Shown here piece by piece: positions 24,749 to 32,336 of a stretch of 62,062 nt of DNA. The translations under genes and the position numbers were made by a program. Each line of letters begins with the position of its first letter. The stretch's first letter is position 1. Source of the stretch: an uncultured Campylobacter sp. (GTDB lineage: Bacteria > Campylobacterota > Campylobacteria > Campylobacterales > Campylobacteraceae); NCBI RefSeq assembly GCF_938039205.1, contig NZ_CALHVM010000055.1, forward strand, positions 1-62,062, written 5' to 3'. The notes below the pieces were generated by a model. That model was given only the letters and a program-made list of their open reading frames with translations, made no database searches and was not told the DNA's origin.

Positions 24749-25512
24749 TAGAGCTTAGCAAGCGGCTGCTGCGCCAGGTCGGGCAAACTAACGCCAGATA
24801 CCGCATGGTGCGCGGCGGGGATAAAATTTTGCTCGGTCTTAGCGGCGGCAAGGACAGCCTCGCGCTCGCACACGTGCTAAAACACATGCAAAACGTCACG
24901 CCCGAAAAATTTGAGTTTAAGGCCGTGACGCTAAGCTACGGCATGGGCGAGGACTATGCATATCTCACGCGCCACTGCGCCGAGCACGGCATCGAGCACG
25001 ACGTGATCGACAGCTCGATATTCGAGATATCCAAGGACAAGATCCGCAAAAACTCCAGCTTTTGCAGCTTTTTCTCGCGTATGAGGCGCGGCTATCTCTA
25101 CACCTACGCGCTCGAACACGGTTTTAACAAGCTCGCCATCGCCCACCACCTCGACGACGCGGTCGAGAGCTTTTTTATGAATTTTACTTATAACGGCGCG
25201 CTACGAACGCTTGCCCCCAAATACGTCGCGGCAAACGGTATCGAGGTTATCAGGCCGTTTATATTCGTGCGCGAGCGACAGCTGCGCGAAAATGCCGTGC
25301 GAAACGGGCTTGCGGTTATCGGCGACGAGGCGTGTCCGGCGATGCGATTTGACGTCAAGATGCCTCACGCTAGAGCGGAAACTAAGGAGCTTTTGGCAAA
25401 TTTAGAAAAGCAAAATCCAAAGCTTTTCGTCTCGCTAAAGGCCGCTTTTGAAAACATCCACAGCGATACGTTTTTCGCCGCTGGGGCACAAAATTTGACC
25501 GACGAGGAGTGA
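24745..25512 (+). CDS. TtcA-like tRNA 2-thiolation ATPase lacking one CxxC cysteine
   Basis: 255 residues. PP-loop SGGKDS at 33-38, and the TtcA-type features SRMRRGYLYTYA and AIAHHLDDAVES (HHxDD). TtcA places a [4Fe-4S] cluster on a CxxC pair and a distant Cys. Here the first position is Cys105 but the second is Phe108, while Cys195 (GDEACPAM) remains. Either another residue completes the cluster, a labile iron binds an outside ligand, or the substrate differs. It could act on cytidine 32 or be a lineage-specific member of the TtcA/TilS/TtuA superfamily. Confidence 0.8.
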   Translation: MIELSKRLLRQVGQTNARYRMVRGGDKILLGLSGGKDSLALAHVLKHMQNVTPEKFEFKAVTLSYGMGEDYAYLTRHCAEHGIEHDVIDSSIFEISKDKIRKNSSFCSFFSRMRRGYLYTYALEHGFNKLAIAHHLDDAVESFFMNFTYNGALRTLAPKYVAANGIEVIRPFIFVRERQLRENAVRNGLAVIGDEACPAMRFDVKMPHARAETKELLANLEKQNPKLFVSLKAAFENIHSDTFFAAGAQNLTDEE

Positions 25513-25532
25513 GCACTCGTCAAATTTAGCTT

Positions 25533-25560
25533 AAATTTGACCGCTCTTTCGGTCAAATTT
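25533..25560. terminator. Convergent-gene terminator hairpin
   Basis: A perfect 11-bp stem (25533-25543 with 25550-25560) with loop CTCTTT, between the TtcA-like gene (+) and the ankyrin gene (-). The stem includes AAATTTGACCG and is only weakly followed by T. Confidence 0.6.
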
Positions 25561-25616
25561 GACTTTTGCCGGCCAGGTTGCCTCATTCTCCCGCCGCGCC
25601 ATATTGCGATACGCTA

Positions 25617-26768
25617 TCATCGCTCTGCGGCATCTTTGCTCCTTCGTTTTTGTATTAGTTTATTAGATATTAATTTTTCTTTGTCTTGACTACTTATATT
25701 GGCGTCGATATAGATCACCTTTGCCGTATCTCCTATGCGTATTATTGCATCCATCTTTTTTTGCTCGTTTGCCCACGACATAAATGTTCGTACGTCTTGA
25801 AAGGTTCCATCAGGCTCCGTGCAATATTTTTCTAAATTTTTTATTGGCATATCTACATAAAACGGCCTTTTTTTGTTTATATTTTCTCCGTCTATCCATC
25901 TTATTTTATACCATATATAAGTATCATGACACTTTTTATACGCCTCTTTTAGCTCCTCTTTAGTAGGTTGCCCCGAAACGTTGTTGTCTAGTAGTAAATT
26001 TAGCATAGGTTCGTAGTTTGGCATATATTCCATATCTTTAAAATAGTTGCCGTTCCCGTCAAAATACCCCATACTAAATAGTATTTGTAGCATCTCGGTA
26101 AAGTTGCCAAAGGTAATATAATCAAAAGGCAATATCCAGCCTTTTGAGCCTTCGTTTTTCTGACCGTATTTTACTTCGTACTCTACAAATATATTATCTC
26201 CGTCGATAGTCAAGCTTTTTATCCTATCGTTTTGGGGCGCTTTTAAGTACCTTTGAATTTTTTCTTTATTGCTAAATTTAACCCCGCTATCAAGCAGCAG
26301 CTTAACGGTCTTTGTAGAGTTGTTTTCTATGGCGTAGGCTAGGGGCGAGAGTTTGTAGTTATCTTGCGCGTGAGTGTCCGCACCCATATCCATGAGTCTT
26401 TTTGCTGTGGTTTCGTCGCCATAAAAGCTAGCGTACATCAGCGGAGTCGTGTTAGCCTTCATCTTTACGTCGGCGCTAAGCCCGTTTCTTGTCATAAAAT
26501 TTAAAATCTTATCCGTATCTTTTAGCCTCAGTAAATTTCTTAAAGCGTTAAGAGTGGCGTTGTTTTCCTCGTATTCGTCTATATCCCAGTATCTAAAACC
26601 AAAGTCGTCTATCTCCTCTTGCGTTACGTATTTGGCTAGCTCGGAGTTTGGGTCTATTTTAGTATCAGGAGTGACGGTAAAATGAGTAGGGCGAGACAGC
26701 TTTTCGTAAAGGAAATTTACAAAAACGATGAGGAAAAGAGCGGTGAAGCCAAGTGCGAATTTCTTCAA
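25617..26768 (-). CDS. Membrane-anchored ankyrin-repeat protein
   Basis: 383 residues. An N-terminal signal anchor (about 4-22) is followed by two or three ankyrin repeats: TTPLMYASFYGDETTAKRLMDMGADTH near 105-131 and SPLAYAIENNSTKTVKLLLDSG near 140-161. The rest (about 165-383) is not recognisable; it has charged stretches and several Tyr/Trp residues. Probably periplasmic. Ankyrin genes vary between Campylobacter strains and often serve as immunity or adaptor proteins, but nothing here shows a partner toxin. It stands alone, convergent with the + strand run. Confidence 0.8.
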   Translation of the reverse strand: MKKFALGFTALFLIVFVNFLYEKLSRPTHFTVTPDTKIDPNSELAKYVTQEEIDDFGFRYWDIDEYEENNATLNALRNLLRLKDTDKILNFMTRNGLSADVKMKANTTPLMYASFYGDETTAKRLMDMGADTHAQDNYKLSPLAYAIENNSTKTVKLLLDSGVKFSNKEKIQRYLKAPQNDRIKSLTIDGDNIFVEYEVKYGQKNEGSKGWILPFDYITFGNFTEMLQILFSMGYFDGNGNYFKDMEYMPNYEPMLNLLLDNNVSGQPTKEELKEAYKKCHDTYIWYKIRWIDGENINKKRPFYVDMPIKNLEKYCTEPDGTFQDVRTFMSWANEQKKMDAIIRIGDTAKVIYIDANISSQDKEKLISNKLIQKRRSKDAAER

Positions 26769-26958
26769 ATTTATCCCTTAAATCAAATTTGCGAAATATT
26801 AGCCAAAACCCGGTAAAGAGGCGGTAAATTTGATGAAATTTGAGCCGATAAATTTGGATATCGGGGGCAGGGCGCGGCGAGATCCGTCCGCATAAAATTT
26901 GAGCGGGTTAAATTTAAAAGCAAATCCGGGAAAGCAAAATTTGAAACGGTAAAATTGA

Positions 26959-27573
26959 TCAAAGCCCCTGAAGCAAAATGGAGTAGAGCGCGTCTATTTC
27001 GTCATCGTCAAGCAGCAGCGTAGAGCGCTCGCTAAAGAGCATTTTTATCTTTTCTAACGCAAAACCCTTTTGTGCGGCGCAGTGCTCGTGAGCGGGCAAG
27101 AAGCTCCTAGCTAGCGCAACTCTATCCTCCACGGGCTCGTCGCAGATAAAGCAAAAAAGCTCGTCGTGCAGCCTGCCCTCGGCCTCTAAAATGCGCACGT
27201 AGCTCTCGATGAGTAGGCGTTTGGGGGCGCCTCTATCAAAGCGCGAGGCGCAAAGCTCAAGCTCCCGAAAATACACCTCGTCTATCTGCTCGACGTCTCG
27301 CAGGTGCGCGTAGAGTAGGCGCATAAACTGCTGCCACACGAGCAGTCGCTCGCGCGAGAGTAGCCAGCGATAGCCTAGGTGTAGGACGCTGCGCAGGTGC
27401 GGGAGGAAGTTTTCGCCGCCTTCGAGCTCGAAGTCGATCTTGTAGCCTTGCAGGACGTTTGAGTGGCGCGCGCCGTAGAAGCGGTAGGATTTGACTAGCA
27501 GCGATGGCGTGAGGATGTAGACGAGTAGGTCCTCGTCGCGCACCTTTTGCGTGTGCAGGATGTAGCCTTGCAT
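26959..27573 (-). CDS. recO: Recombination protein RecO, epsilon-type
   Basis: 204 residues. The N-terminal OB-fold start MQGYILHTQKVRDEDLLVYIL is the RecO pattern of Campylobacter and Helicobacter, which are shorter than the E. coli protein. A four-Cys-like region (CFICDEPVEDR with HEHC) lies near 140-165. RecO loads RecA on SSB-coated DNA together with RecR. It is 2 nt downstream of the dihydrouridine synthase gene in the same transcript. Confidence 0.82.
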   Translation of the reverse strand: MQGYILHTQKVRDEDLLVYILTPSLLVKSYRFYGARHSNVLQGYKIDFELEGGENFLPHLRSVLHLGYRWLLSRERLLVWQQFMRLLYAHLRDVEQIDEVYFRELELCASRFDRGAPKRLLIESYVRILEAEGRLHDELFCFICDEPVEDRVALARSFLPAHEHCAAQKGFALEKIKMLFSERSTLLLDDDEIDALYSILLQGL

Positions 27574-27575
27574 GG

Positions 27576-28496
27576 TTAGAAAAAGGCTTGGATTTTTTGG
27601 CGCAGGATGTCTGGCTCGGCGATGTGATTTATCTCGTCGCGAAAGGCGCTTGCGCCGTCTATACCTTTGGAGTAGCGGTGTAGGTGCTTGCGAAAGATCG
27701 CCGCTCCGTGCTCGCCGTAGTGCTCGATCATCGCGTCAAAATGCGCCAAGATGATCGCCTTTTTCGTCGCCGCGTCGATGCTGCCGCCCGTCTTTATCTC
27801 GTGGAAAACCCACGGCTTGCCGATGCAGGCGCGTCCTATCATTAGCGCGTCGGCGTTGGTTAAATTTAGCACGTCGGCCGCATTTTCGGGCGAGATGTCG
27901 CCGTTTGCGATGACGGGGATGGTTACAGCTTCTTTGGCTCGGCCGATCGCGGCGTAATCTACCGCTGCCGTGTAGCCGCCCGCTCTTGTGCGTCCGTGAA
28001 ATGCGATGTAGTCTGCTCCTGCGTCCTGCGCGGCGAGGGCTAAAATTTCGGGTATTTTTTCATCAAAGCCCAGGCGTAGTTTGACGCTAGTTATTTGCTT
28101 ATTTGAGGTTTTTTTGATGGTTTCTACGATGCGTTTTAGGTTCGAGATATCTTTTAGCAGAGCAGAGCCTGCGGACTGTTTGACGACCTTTGGCACGGGG
28201 CAGCCGCAGTTTAGATCGATACCGTCGATGCCTTCGATACCGTTTAAAATCTCCACCGCTTTTTTGACGATGTCCGCGTCGCTGCCTGCGATCTGCACGA
28301 TATAGGGCATTTCAAGCGGTGATTTTTTGAGCATCTCAAGCGTTTTGCTACCCTCGTAGACTAGGGCGTTTGCGCTTATCATCTCGCTTACGGTCACGTC
28401 GCAGCCAAACTGCTTGACCACGCTTCTAAGCGGCAGATCCGAAAAGCCCGCGAGCGGAGCTAGAAAAAGCGGCTTTTTTGAAAAATCTATCAGCAA
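27576..28496 (-). CDS. dusB: tRNA-dihydrouridine synthase (DusB-like)
   Basis: 306 residues. FMN-dependent reduction of uridines in tRNA D-loops. The TIM-barrel motifs are LAPLAGFSDLPLR (near 12-24), DLNCGCPVPKVVKQSAGSAL (catalytic Cys near 100), FHGRTRAGGY and MIGRACIGKPWVF. The upstream gene overlaps its start by 7 nt. The Dus subtype is inferred from overall likeness. Confidence 0.93.
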   Translation of the reverse strand: MLIDFSKKPLFLAPLAGFSDLPLRSVVKQFGCDVTVSEMISANALVYEGSKTLEMLKKSPLEMPYIVQIAGSDADIVKKAVEILNGIEGIDGIDLNCGCPVPKVVKQSAGSALLKDISNLKRIVETIKKTSNKQITSVKLRLGFDEKIPEILALAAQDAGADYIAFHGRTRAGGYTAAVDYAAIGRAKEAVTIPVIANGDISPENAADVLNLTNADALMIGRACIGKPWVFHEIKTGGSIDAATKKAIILAHFDAMIEHYGEHGAAIFRKHLHRYSKGIDGASAFRDEINHIAEPDILRQKIQAFF

Positions 28497-29527
28497 TGCG
28501 CGTGCTTGAAAAATAGATCTGTCGGGACGTTTTTGCCGTTTTGTCTGAGGTATAGCAGGGTGCGGAAATTTTGGTATTCGCCGGCTTCAAGGCCTGCTAA
28601 AACCTCCTGCGCGCGCTCGAGCATCTCAAACTCAAACAGCAGATAGACGTACGCTTCCTGCGCCTCTTGGCGTTCGTTTTTGAGCCGCTCGAAGATGCCG
28701 ATGATAGCGTCCGGAGCGATTTTGCTTTTTAGCGTCGCGGCGCTGATACTAAAGCTATCTTTTGAAATTTTATCCGAATTTAACAGCTCTAAAATCTCGT
28801 CGTTGCTCAAATTTATCTCGTCTTTGGCAAAGCGGGCGATAAGCGTCATGATCTCTTTTTCGTCCAGATCTGGAGCAAATTTTTTGATATCGGCGAGCGA
28901 GCCTAAATTTATTAGCTTTTGCCTTGCTTCGCGAGCGATTTCGCCTTGATCGCCCATAGATTTTTTAAGCGTTTCCAGATAGTATCCGTCCAAATTTGCT
29001 ATTTTGTTTAGCTCGTTTTTGATAAAGAGCGGATTGTCTTTAGGTAGCTTAAATTTCTTTAGGTCTGCGACTTCGCCGTTTTTGACCGTGCGCATTATAT
29101 CTAAGGCGTTTTGTAGTTCCTCGCCCTCGATATTTGCGTCCTTGTATCTATCCCACGGCGAGAGGACTCTGGCTATCTGGGATGGGATTTTATAAAAGTT
29201 CGTTTTAAAGTCTTTGTTCGTATCAAGGCCGAGTAAAATTTCTTTGCCGAGGTCTCTATAAAATTTCTCGTCGTGCGAAATTTTACGTTTAAAAGCGTAA
29301 AATTTAAAGCCGTGATAGGCCATATGAAGCACGCAAAATATCGTCAAAATCGCAGGCGGCAATATCATCCACACGGCGACGGGTAAATTTAACGCATACT
29401 CTACGTCGCTGCCTAAAAAGGCAAATTTAAGATGAAGCTCGTAAGAGCCTCCCTCGAAAAGATAAACTATCGCGCCGACTACGACCAGGTAAAGCGCGGC
29501 GCAAGCTATAAAACGTTTGATTTGCAT
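28490..29527 (-). CDS. Hypothetical inner-membrane protein, conserved position next to dksA-like
   Basis: 345 residues. Two membrane helices near the N-terminus (about 7-25 and 50-75) are followed by a large soluble, Leu/Lys/Glu-rich helical part. From memory, C. jejuni has a membrane protein at the same place between the dus and dksA-like genes (Cj0124c). No catalytic motif is visible. It overlaps dusB by 7 nt. Function unknown. Confidence 0.8.
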   Translation of the reverse strand: MQIKRFIACAALYLVVVGAIVYLFEGGSYELHLKFAFLGSDVEYALNLPVAVWMILPPAILTIFCVLHMAYHGFKFYAFKRKISHDEKFYRDLGKEILLGLDTNKDFKTNFYKIPSQIARVLSPWDRYKDANIEGEELQNALDIMRTVKNGEVADLKKFKLPKDNPLFIKNELNKIANLDGYYLETLKKSMGDQGEIAREARQKLINLGSLADIKKFAPDLDEKEIMTLIARFAKDEINLSNDEILELLNSDKISKDSFSISAATLKSKIAPDAIIGIFERLKNERQEAQEAYVYLLFEFEMLERAQEVLAGLEAGEYQNFRTLLYLRQNGKNVPTDLFFKHAHC

Positions 29528-29536
29528 GGCGTACCC

Positions 29537-29890
29537 CTATTTTGCGGTTTTTTCCACTATCTCACGGCAGGTGATGCAGTATTTTGCGTGCGGTTTGACG
29601 CGCAAACGCGCCAGTCCGATATCTTCCTCGCACATCTCGCAGATGCCGTAGGTTTTGTCGGCGATCTTTCGCAGCGAGACGTCGATCTCGGCTAGTTCTT
29701 GTCTTTGTTGAGCGCTGATTGATTGCTCGATGAGCTGATCGGCGTTTACGGAGGCGATATCAAACTCGTCGCTGACGCCGCTTTGGCGTAGTCCTGCCAT
29801 CTCGTTTGACGAGTCAAAAATATTTTTAGTTATCTGTGCTTTTCGCTCCAGTAAAAGTGCCTTAAACTGCTCCAGGTCGCTTTTGCGCAT
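29537..29890 (-). CDS. DksA/TraR-family zinc-finger regulator
   Basis: 117 residues. A coiled coil (about 5-75) and the C-terminal C4 zinc finger, with CEMC and CITC separated by 16-17 residues (YGICEMCEEDIG ... HAKYCITCRE). It binds the RNA polymerase secondary channel and, in C. jejuni, affects rRNA promoters and amino-acid genes. Shorter than E. coli DksA (151). It is the third gene of the accD-rlmH-dksA run. Confidence 0.92.
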   Translation of the reverse strand: MRKSDLEQFKALLLERKAQITKNIFDSSNEMAGLRQSGVSDEFDIASVNADQLIEQSISAQQRQELAEIDVSLRKIADKTYGICEMCEEDIGLARLRVKPHAKYCITCREIVEKTAK

Positions 29891-29899
29891 TTTTTTCCT

Positions 29900-30355
29900 T
29901 TATTTGTGATATGGGTGGTTCGCGTTTATGCAAAGAGCTCTGAAAATCTGCTCGTGAAGCATAAGTTTAGCGATCTTGTGCGCCATCGTCATGCGGCTTA
30001 GGCTAACGACGGCGTCGGTTTTTTGTTTAAAATTTTGGCTCAGCCCGTAAGCTCCGCCGATAAAAAACGAAATTTGAGCCTTGTCCGAGATGAGTTTGGC
30101 AAACTCCTCGCTGTTAAATTCGCGACCCGCTTCGTCAAGAGCCACGCAAAAGCCGTTTAAATTTGGCTCATAAACCTCGTCGTAGGCTTTTAGCGCCTCA
30201 TCTCGCCCTTTGCTTTGGGCTTTGGCGATTTTGTCGTTAAAGATAACGACGTCTGAAATTTTGGCGAATTTCGACGACATTTTCGCGTACTCTTTGATCT
30301 CGTTTTCAAAATTTTCACGTTTTGACTTTTGGATGCAAAACACGGAAATTTCCAA
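29900..30355 (-). CDS. rlmH: 23S rRNA pseudouridine-1915 N3-methyltransferase RlmH
   Basis: 151 residues. SPOUT-class methyltransferase acting on helix 69 of 23S rRNA in 70S ribosomes. The SAM-binding knot is seen in ISFFIGGAYGLS (about 98-109) and the C-terminal MTMAHKIAKLMLHEQIFRA. It lies 2 nt downstream of accD. Confidence 0.92.
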   Translation of the reverse strand: MEISVFCIQKSKRENFENEIKEYAKMSSKFAKISDVVIFNDKIAKAQSKGRDEALKAYDEVYEPNLNGFCVALDEAGREFNSEEFAKLISDKAQISFFIGGAYGLSQNFKQKTDAVVSLSRMTMAHKIAKLMLHEQIFRALCINANHPYHK

Positions 30356-30357
30356 AT

Positions 30358-31251
30358 TTATTCCTCGTCGTCCAAGCTTTGAGCGCTCGGCTGCTTAGCG
30401 GCGTAGGCCGGGTTGTTTGAGAGCAGCCTTATCATATCGCTTAAAAACTGCTTATGCTCTTTGCGCTCGACTATGGCGTCTATTAGACCGTGCTCTAGCA
30501 AAAACTCCGATCTTTGAAAACCTTCCGGCAGATCGGCTCCGATGGTTTGCTTGATAACGCGTTGTCCGGCAAAGCCGATGAGAGCGCCCGGCTCTGCGAT
30601 GATGACGTCGCCCAGCCACGCAAAAGACGCGCTAACTCCGCCCATCGTAGGATCGGTTAGGACCGAGATATACGGCACTTTTGCCTCGTCAAGTAGCTTT
30701 AGCGCGGCGGAGGTTTTTGACATCTGCATCAACGAAAACGTACTCTCCTGCATCCTCGCTCCGCCCGAAGCTGAAACGATGATGAGAGGCTGCTTTTTAT
30801 CGAGCGATCTTTTTACGGCGCGCACGATCTTTTCGCCCTCGACCGAGCCTAAAGAGCCGCCCATAAAGCTAAAATCAAAAACCGCTAGCTGTACGTTCAT
30901 GCCGTCGATCTTGGCTTCGCCGCAGATCACGGCTGAGCTTCTGCCGGTCTTTTCCTCGTTTTCGCTTATACGTTTTTTATAGGATTTTTTATCGACGAAT
31001 TTGATCGGATCGACGGGCTTTAGCTTGGTATCAAGCTCGATAAAACTGCCCTCGTCGCAGATCATCGCTATCCTCTTATCGGCGGCTAATCTCATGTGAA
31101 AACCACACTTTGGACAGACGTTAAAATTTGCTTCGACCTCTTTGTAATACATCAGCGAGTGACAGCTGTCGCATTTGACCCAGTGCGCCGGAGCCTCGCT
31201 AGGAGCGGATTGTTGCTTTCTCGTTTTGGAAAAAATATCTAAAAAGCTCAT
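30358..31251 (-). CDS. accD: Acetyl-CoA carboxylase carboxyltransferase subunit beta
   Basis: 297 residues. An N-terminal zinc ribbon (WVKCDSCHSLMYY, then NVCPKCGFHM; about 24-54) is followed by the crotonase-like carboxyltransferase domain, with SASGGARMQESTFSLMQM and LTDPTMGGVSASFA. It makes malonyl-CoA with AccA, feeding FabD. It heads the accD-rlmH-dksA run with its own -10 box. Confidence 0.97.
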   Translation of the reverse strand: MSFLDIFSKTRKQQSAPSEAPAHWVKCDSCHSLMYYKEVEANFNVCPKCGFHMRLAADKRIAMICDEGSFIELDTKLKPVDPIKFVDKKSYKKRISENEEKTGRSSAVICGEAKIDGMNVQLAVFDFSFMGGSLGSVEGEKIVRAVKRSLDKKQPLIIVSASGGARMQESTFSLMQMSKTSAALKLLDEAKVPYISVLTDPTMGGVSASFAWLGDVIIAEPGALIGFAGQRVIKQTIGADLPEGFQRSEFLLEHGLIDAIVERKEHKQFLSDMIRLLSNNPAYAAKQPSAQSLDDEE

Positions 31252-31278
31252 GATTCCTACTTTTTAAAAAATTTAGGG

Positions 31279-31284
31279 ATTATA
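31279..31284 (-). promoter_or_regulatory. -10 box of accD, in a 298-nt gene-free spacer
   Basis: TATAAT on the minus strand, 28 nt upstream of the accD ATG. The rest of the spacer (31285-31549) is AT-rich with many AAATTT words; I see nothing else in it. Confidence 0.55.
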
Positions 31285-31549
31285 GCCAAAGTTAGCTTAT
31301 GTTTTGCTAGACGGGTATTAAATTTACGCTACGCGCTTTCGGGAGTAGGCGGGTAGAATCGCGTAAATTTGCACTGTTATTTTTATGTTTTCCGTGGAAA
31401 TTTTAAATTTATACGGAGTTGGTTTTAAAATTTGAAAGGTTAAATTTAAGAGATTTGACTGCGGTGTGTTTTAACTTTGCGATATAAATTTAAAGAGCTC
31501 AAATTTGTAAAATTTAACTCAAATAAATTTGAGCCTTTAAATTTACGGC

Positions 31550-31978
31550 TTACCACTCGATGTAGGTTTTCGCCTTTTTTATGTTTGCGATTTTTATTTT
31601 TAAAATTTGACCTTCGCTTTCAAACGATATTTCTTCATCGTCGGCGGATAAAATTTTGCCTTTTAGTTTTTTGTTTTCGCCGTCTACTTCGGCTGAAATT
31701 TTAGCCAGTTCGCCGATACTCGAGATAAAATGGCTCGGTTTTTCTAGCTTTCGCTCCAGACCCGGCGAGCTAACCTCTAGCACGTAGTCTCCGCTAAGCG
31801 GCGGCTCGACGTCAAATATCGGCGAAAGCAAACGTGAAACCTTTTCGCAGTCGTCTAAATTTACGCCGCCAGGTTTTGCGATGTAGATCCTATAAATAGC
31901 TCTGCCGTTTTCGTTTGCGACCTCGACGTCGTAGAGCTGCACGCCGCACTGCGAGATCAAATTTTCAAGATTTTGCAT
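31550..31978 (-). CDS. rimP: Ribosome maturation factor RimP
   Basis: 142 residues. 30S assembly factor. Typical N-terminal domain with LYDVEVANENGRAIYRIYI, the DCEKVSRLLSPIFD stretch, and LEVSSPGLERKL. It overlaps the rbfA 3' end by 14 nt. It is the last gene of the thrB-ylxR-infB-rbfA-rimP run. Confidence 0.94.
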   Translation of the reverse strand: MQNLENLISQCGVQLYDVEVANENGRAIYRIYIAKPGGVNLDDCEKVSRLLSPIFDVEPPLSGDYVLEVSSPGLERKLEKPSHFISSIGELAKISAEVDGENKKLKGKILSADDEEISFESEGQILKIKIANIKKAKTYIEW

Positions 31979-32336
31979 TTTTGTTTAGATCCTCTGAGAT
32001 TTTTTCAAACAAATCGTCCATATGGTTTTGATACTCGAGCCTGTCGTCAAATTTAAAGTGAAAATTTGGCGCCCTATACCAGCCCTCAGCTGCCATGCAG
32101 TGGTTTTGTAGGTGCTTTGATACGCGTTTTAGGCGGTCTAGTATATAGGCCTGCTCGCGCTCGTCAAACATCATCTTATCGAGGTATACGAACGCGTCGT
32201 ATCTGCCTTTTTTACACTCGACGTCGGTCACGCACAGTCCGCGTAAAAGCTCGTCCTCAAGCGTAGATAGAGCCTCAGGTAGAAGCTCTTTTAGTACGCT
32301 TTGCGTGCGCAGCCGCTTTATCTCCGAGGGGTTCAT
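31965..32336 (-). CDS. rbfA: 30S ribosome-binding factor RbfA
   Basis: 123 residues. It starts MNPSEIKRLRTQSVLKELLPEALS and has a KH-like fold with VTDVECKKGRYDAFVYLD. Cold-adaptation and 16S maturation factor. It overlaps infB by 4 nt and rimP by 14 nt. Confidence 0.92.
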   Translation of the reverse strand: MNPSEIKRLRTQSVLKELLPEALSTLEDELLRGLCVTDVECKKGRYDAFVYLDKMMFDEREQAYILDRLKRVSKHLQNHCMAAEGWYRAPNFHFKFDDRLEYQNHMDDLFEKISEDLNKNAKS

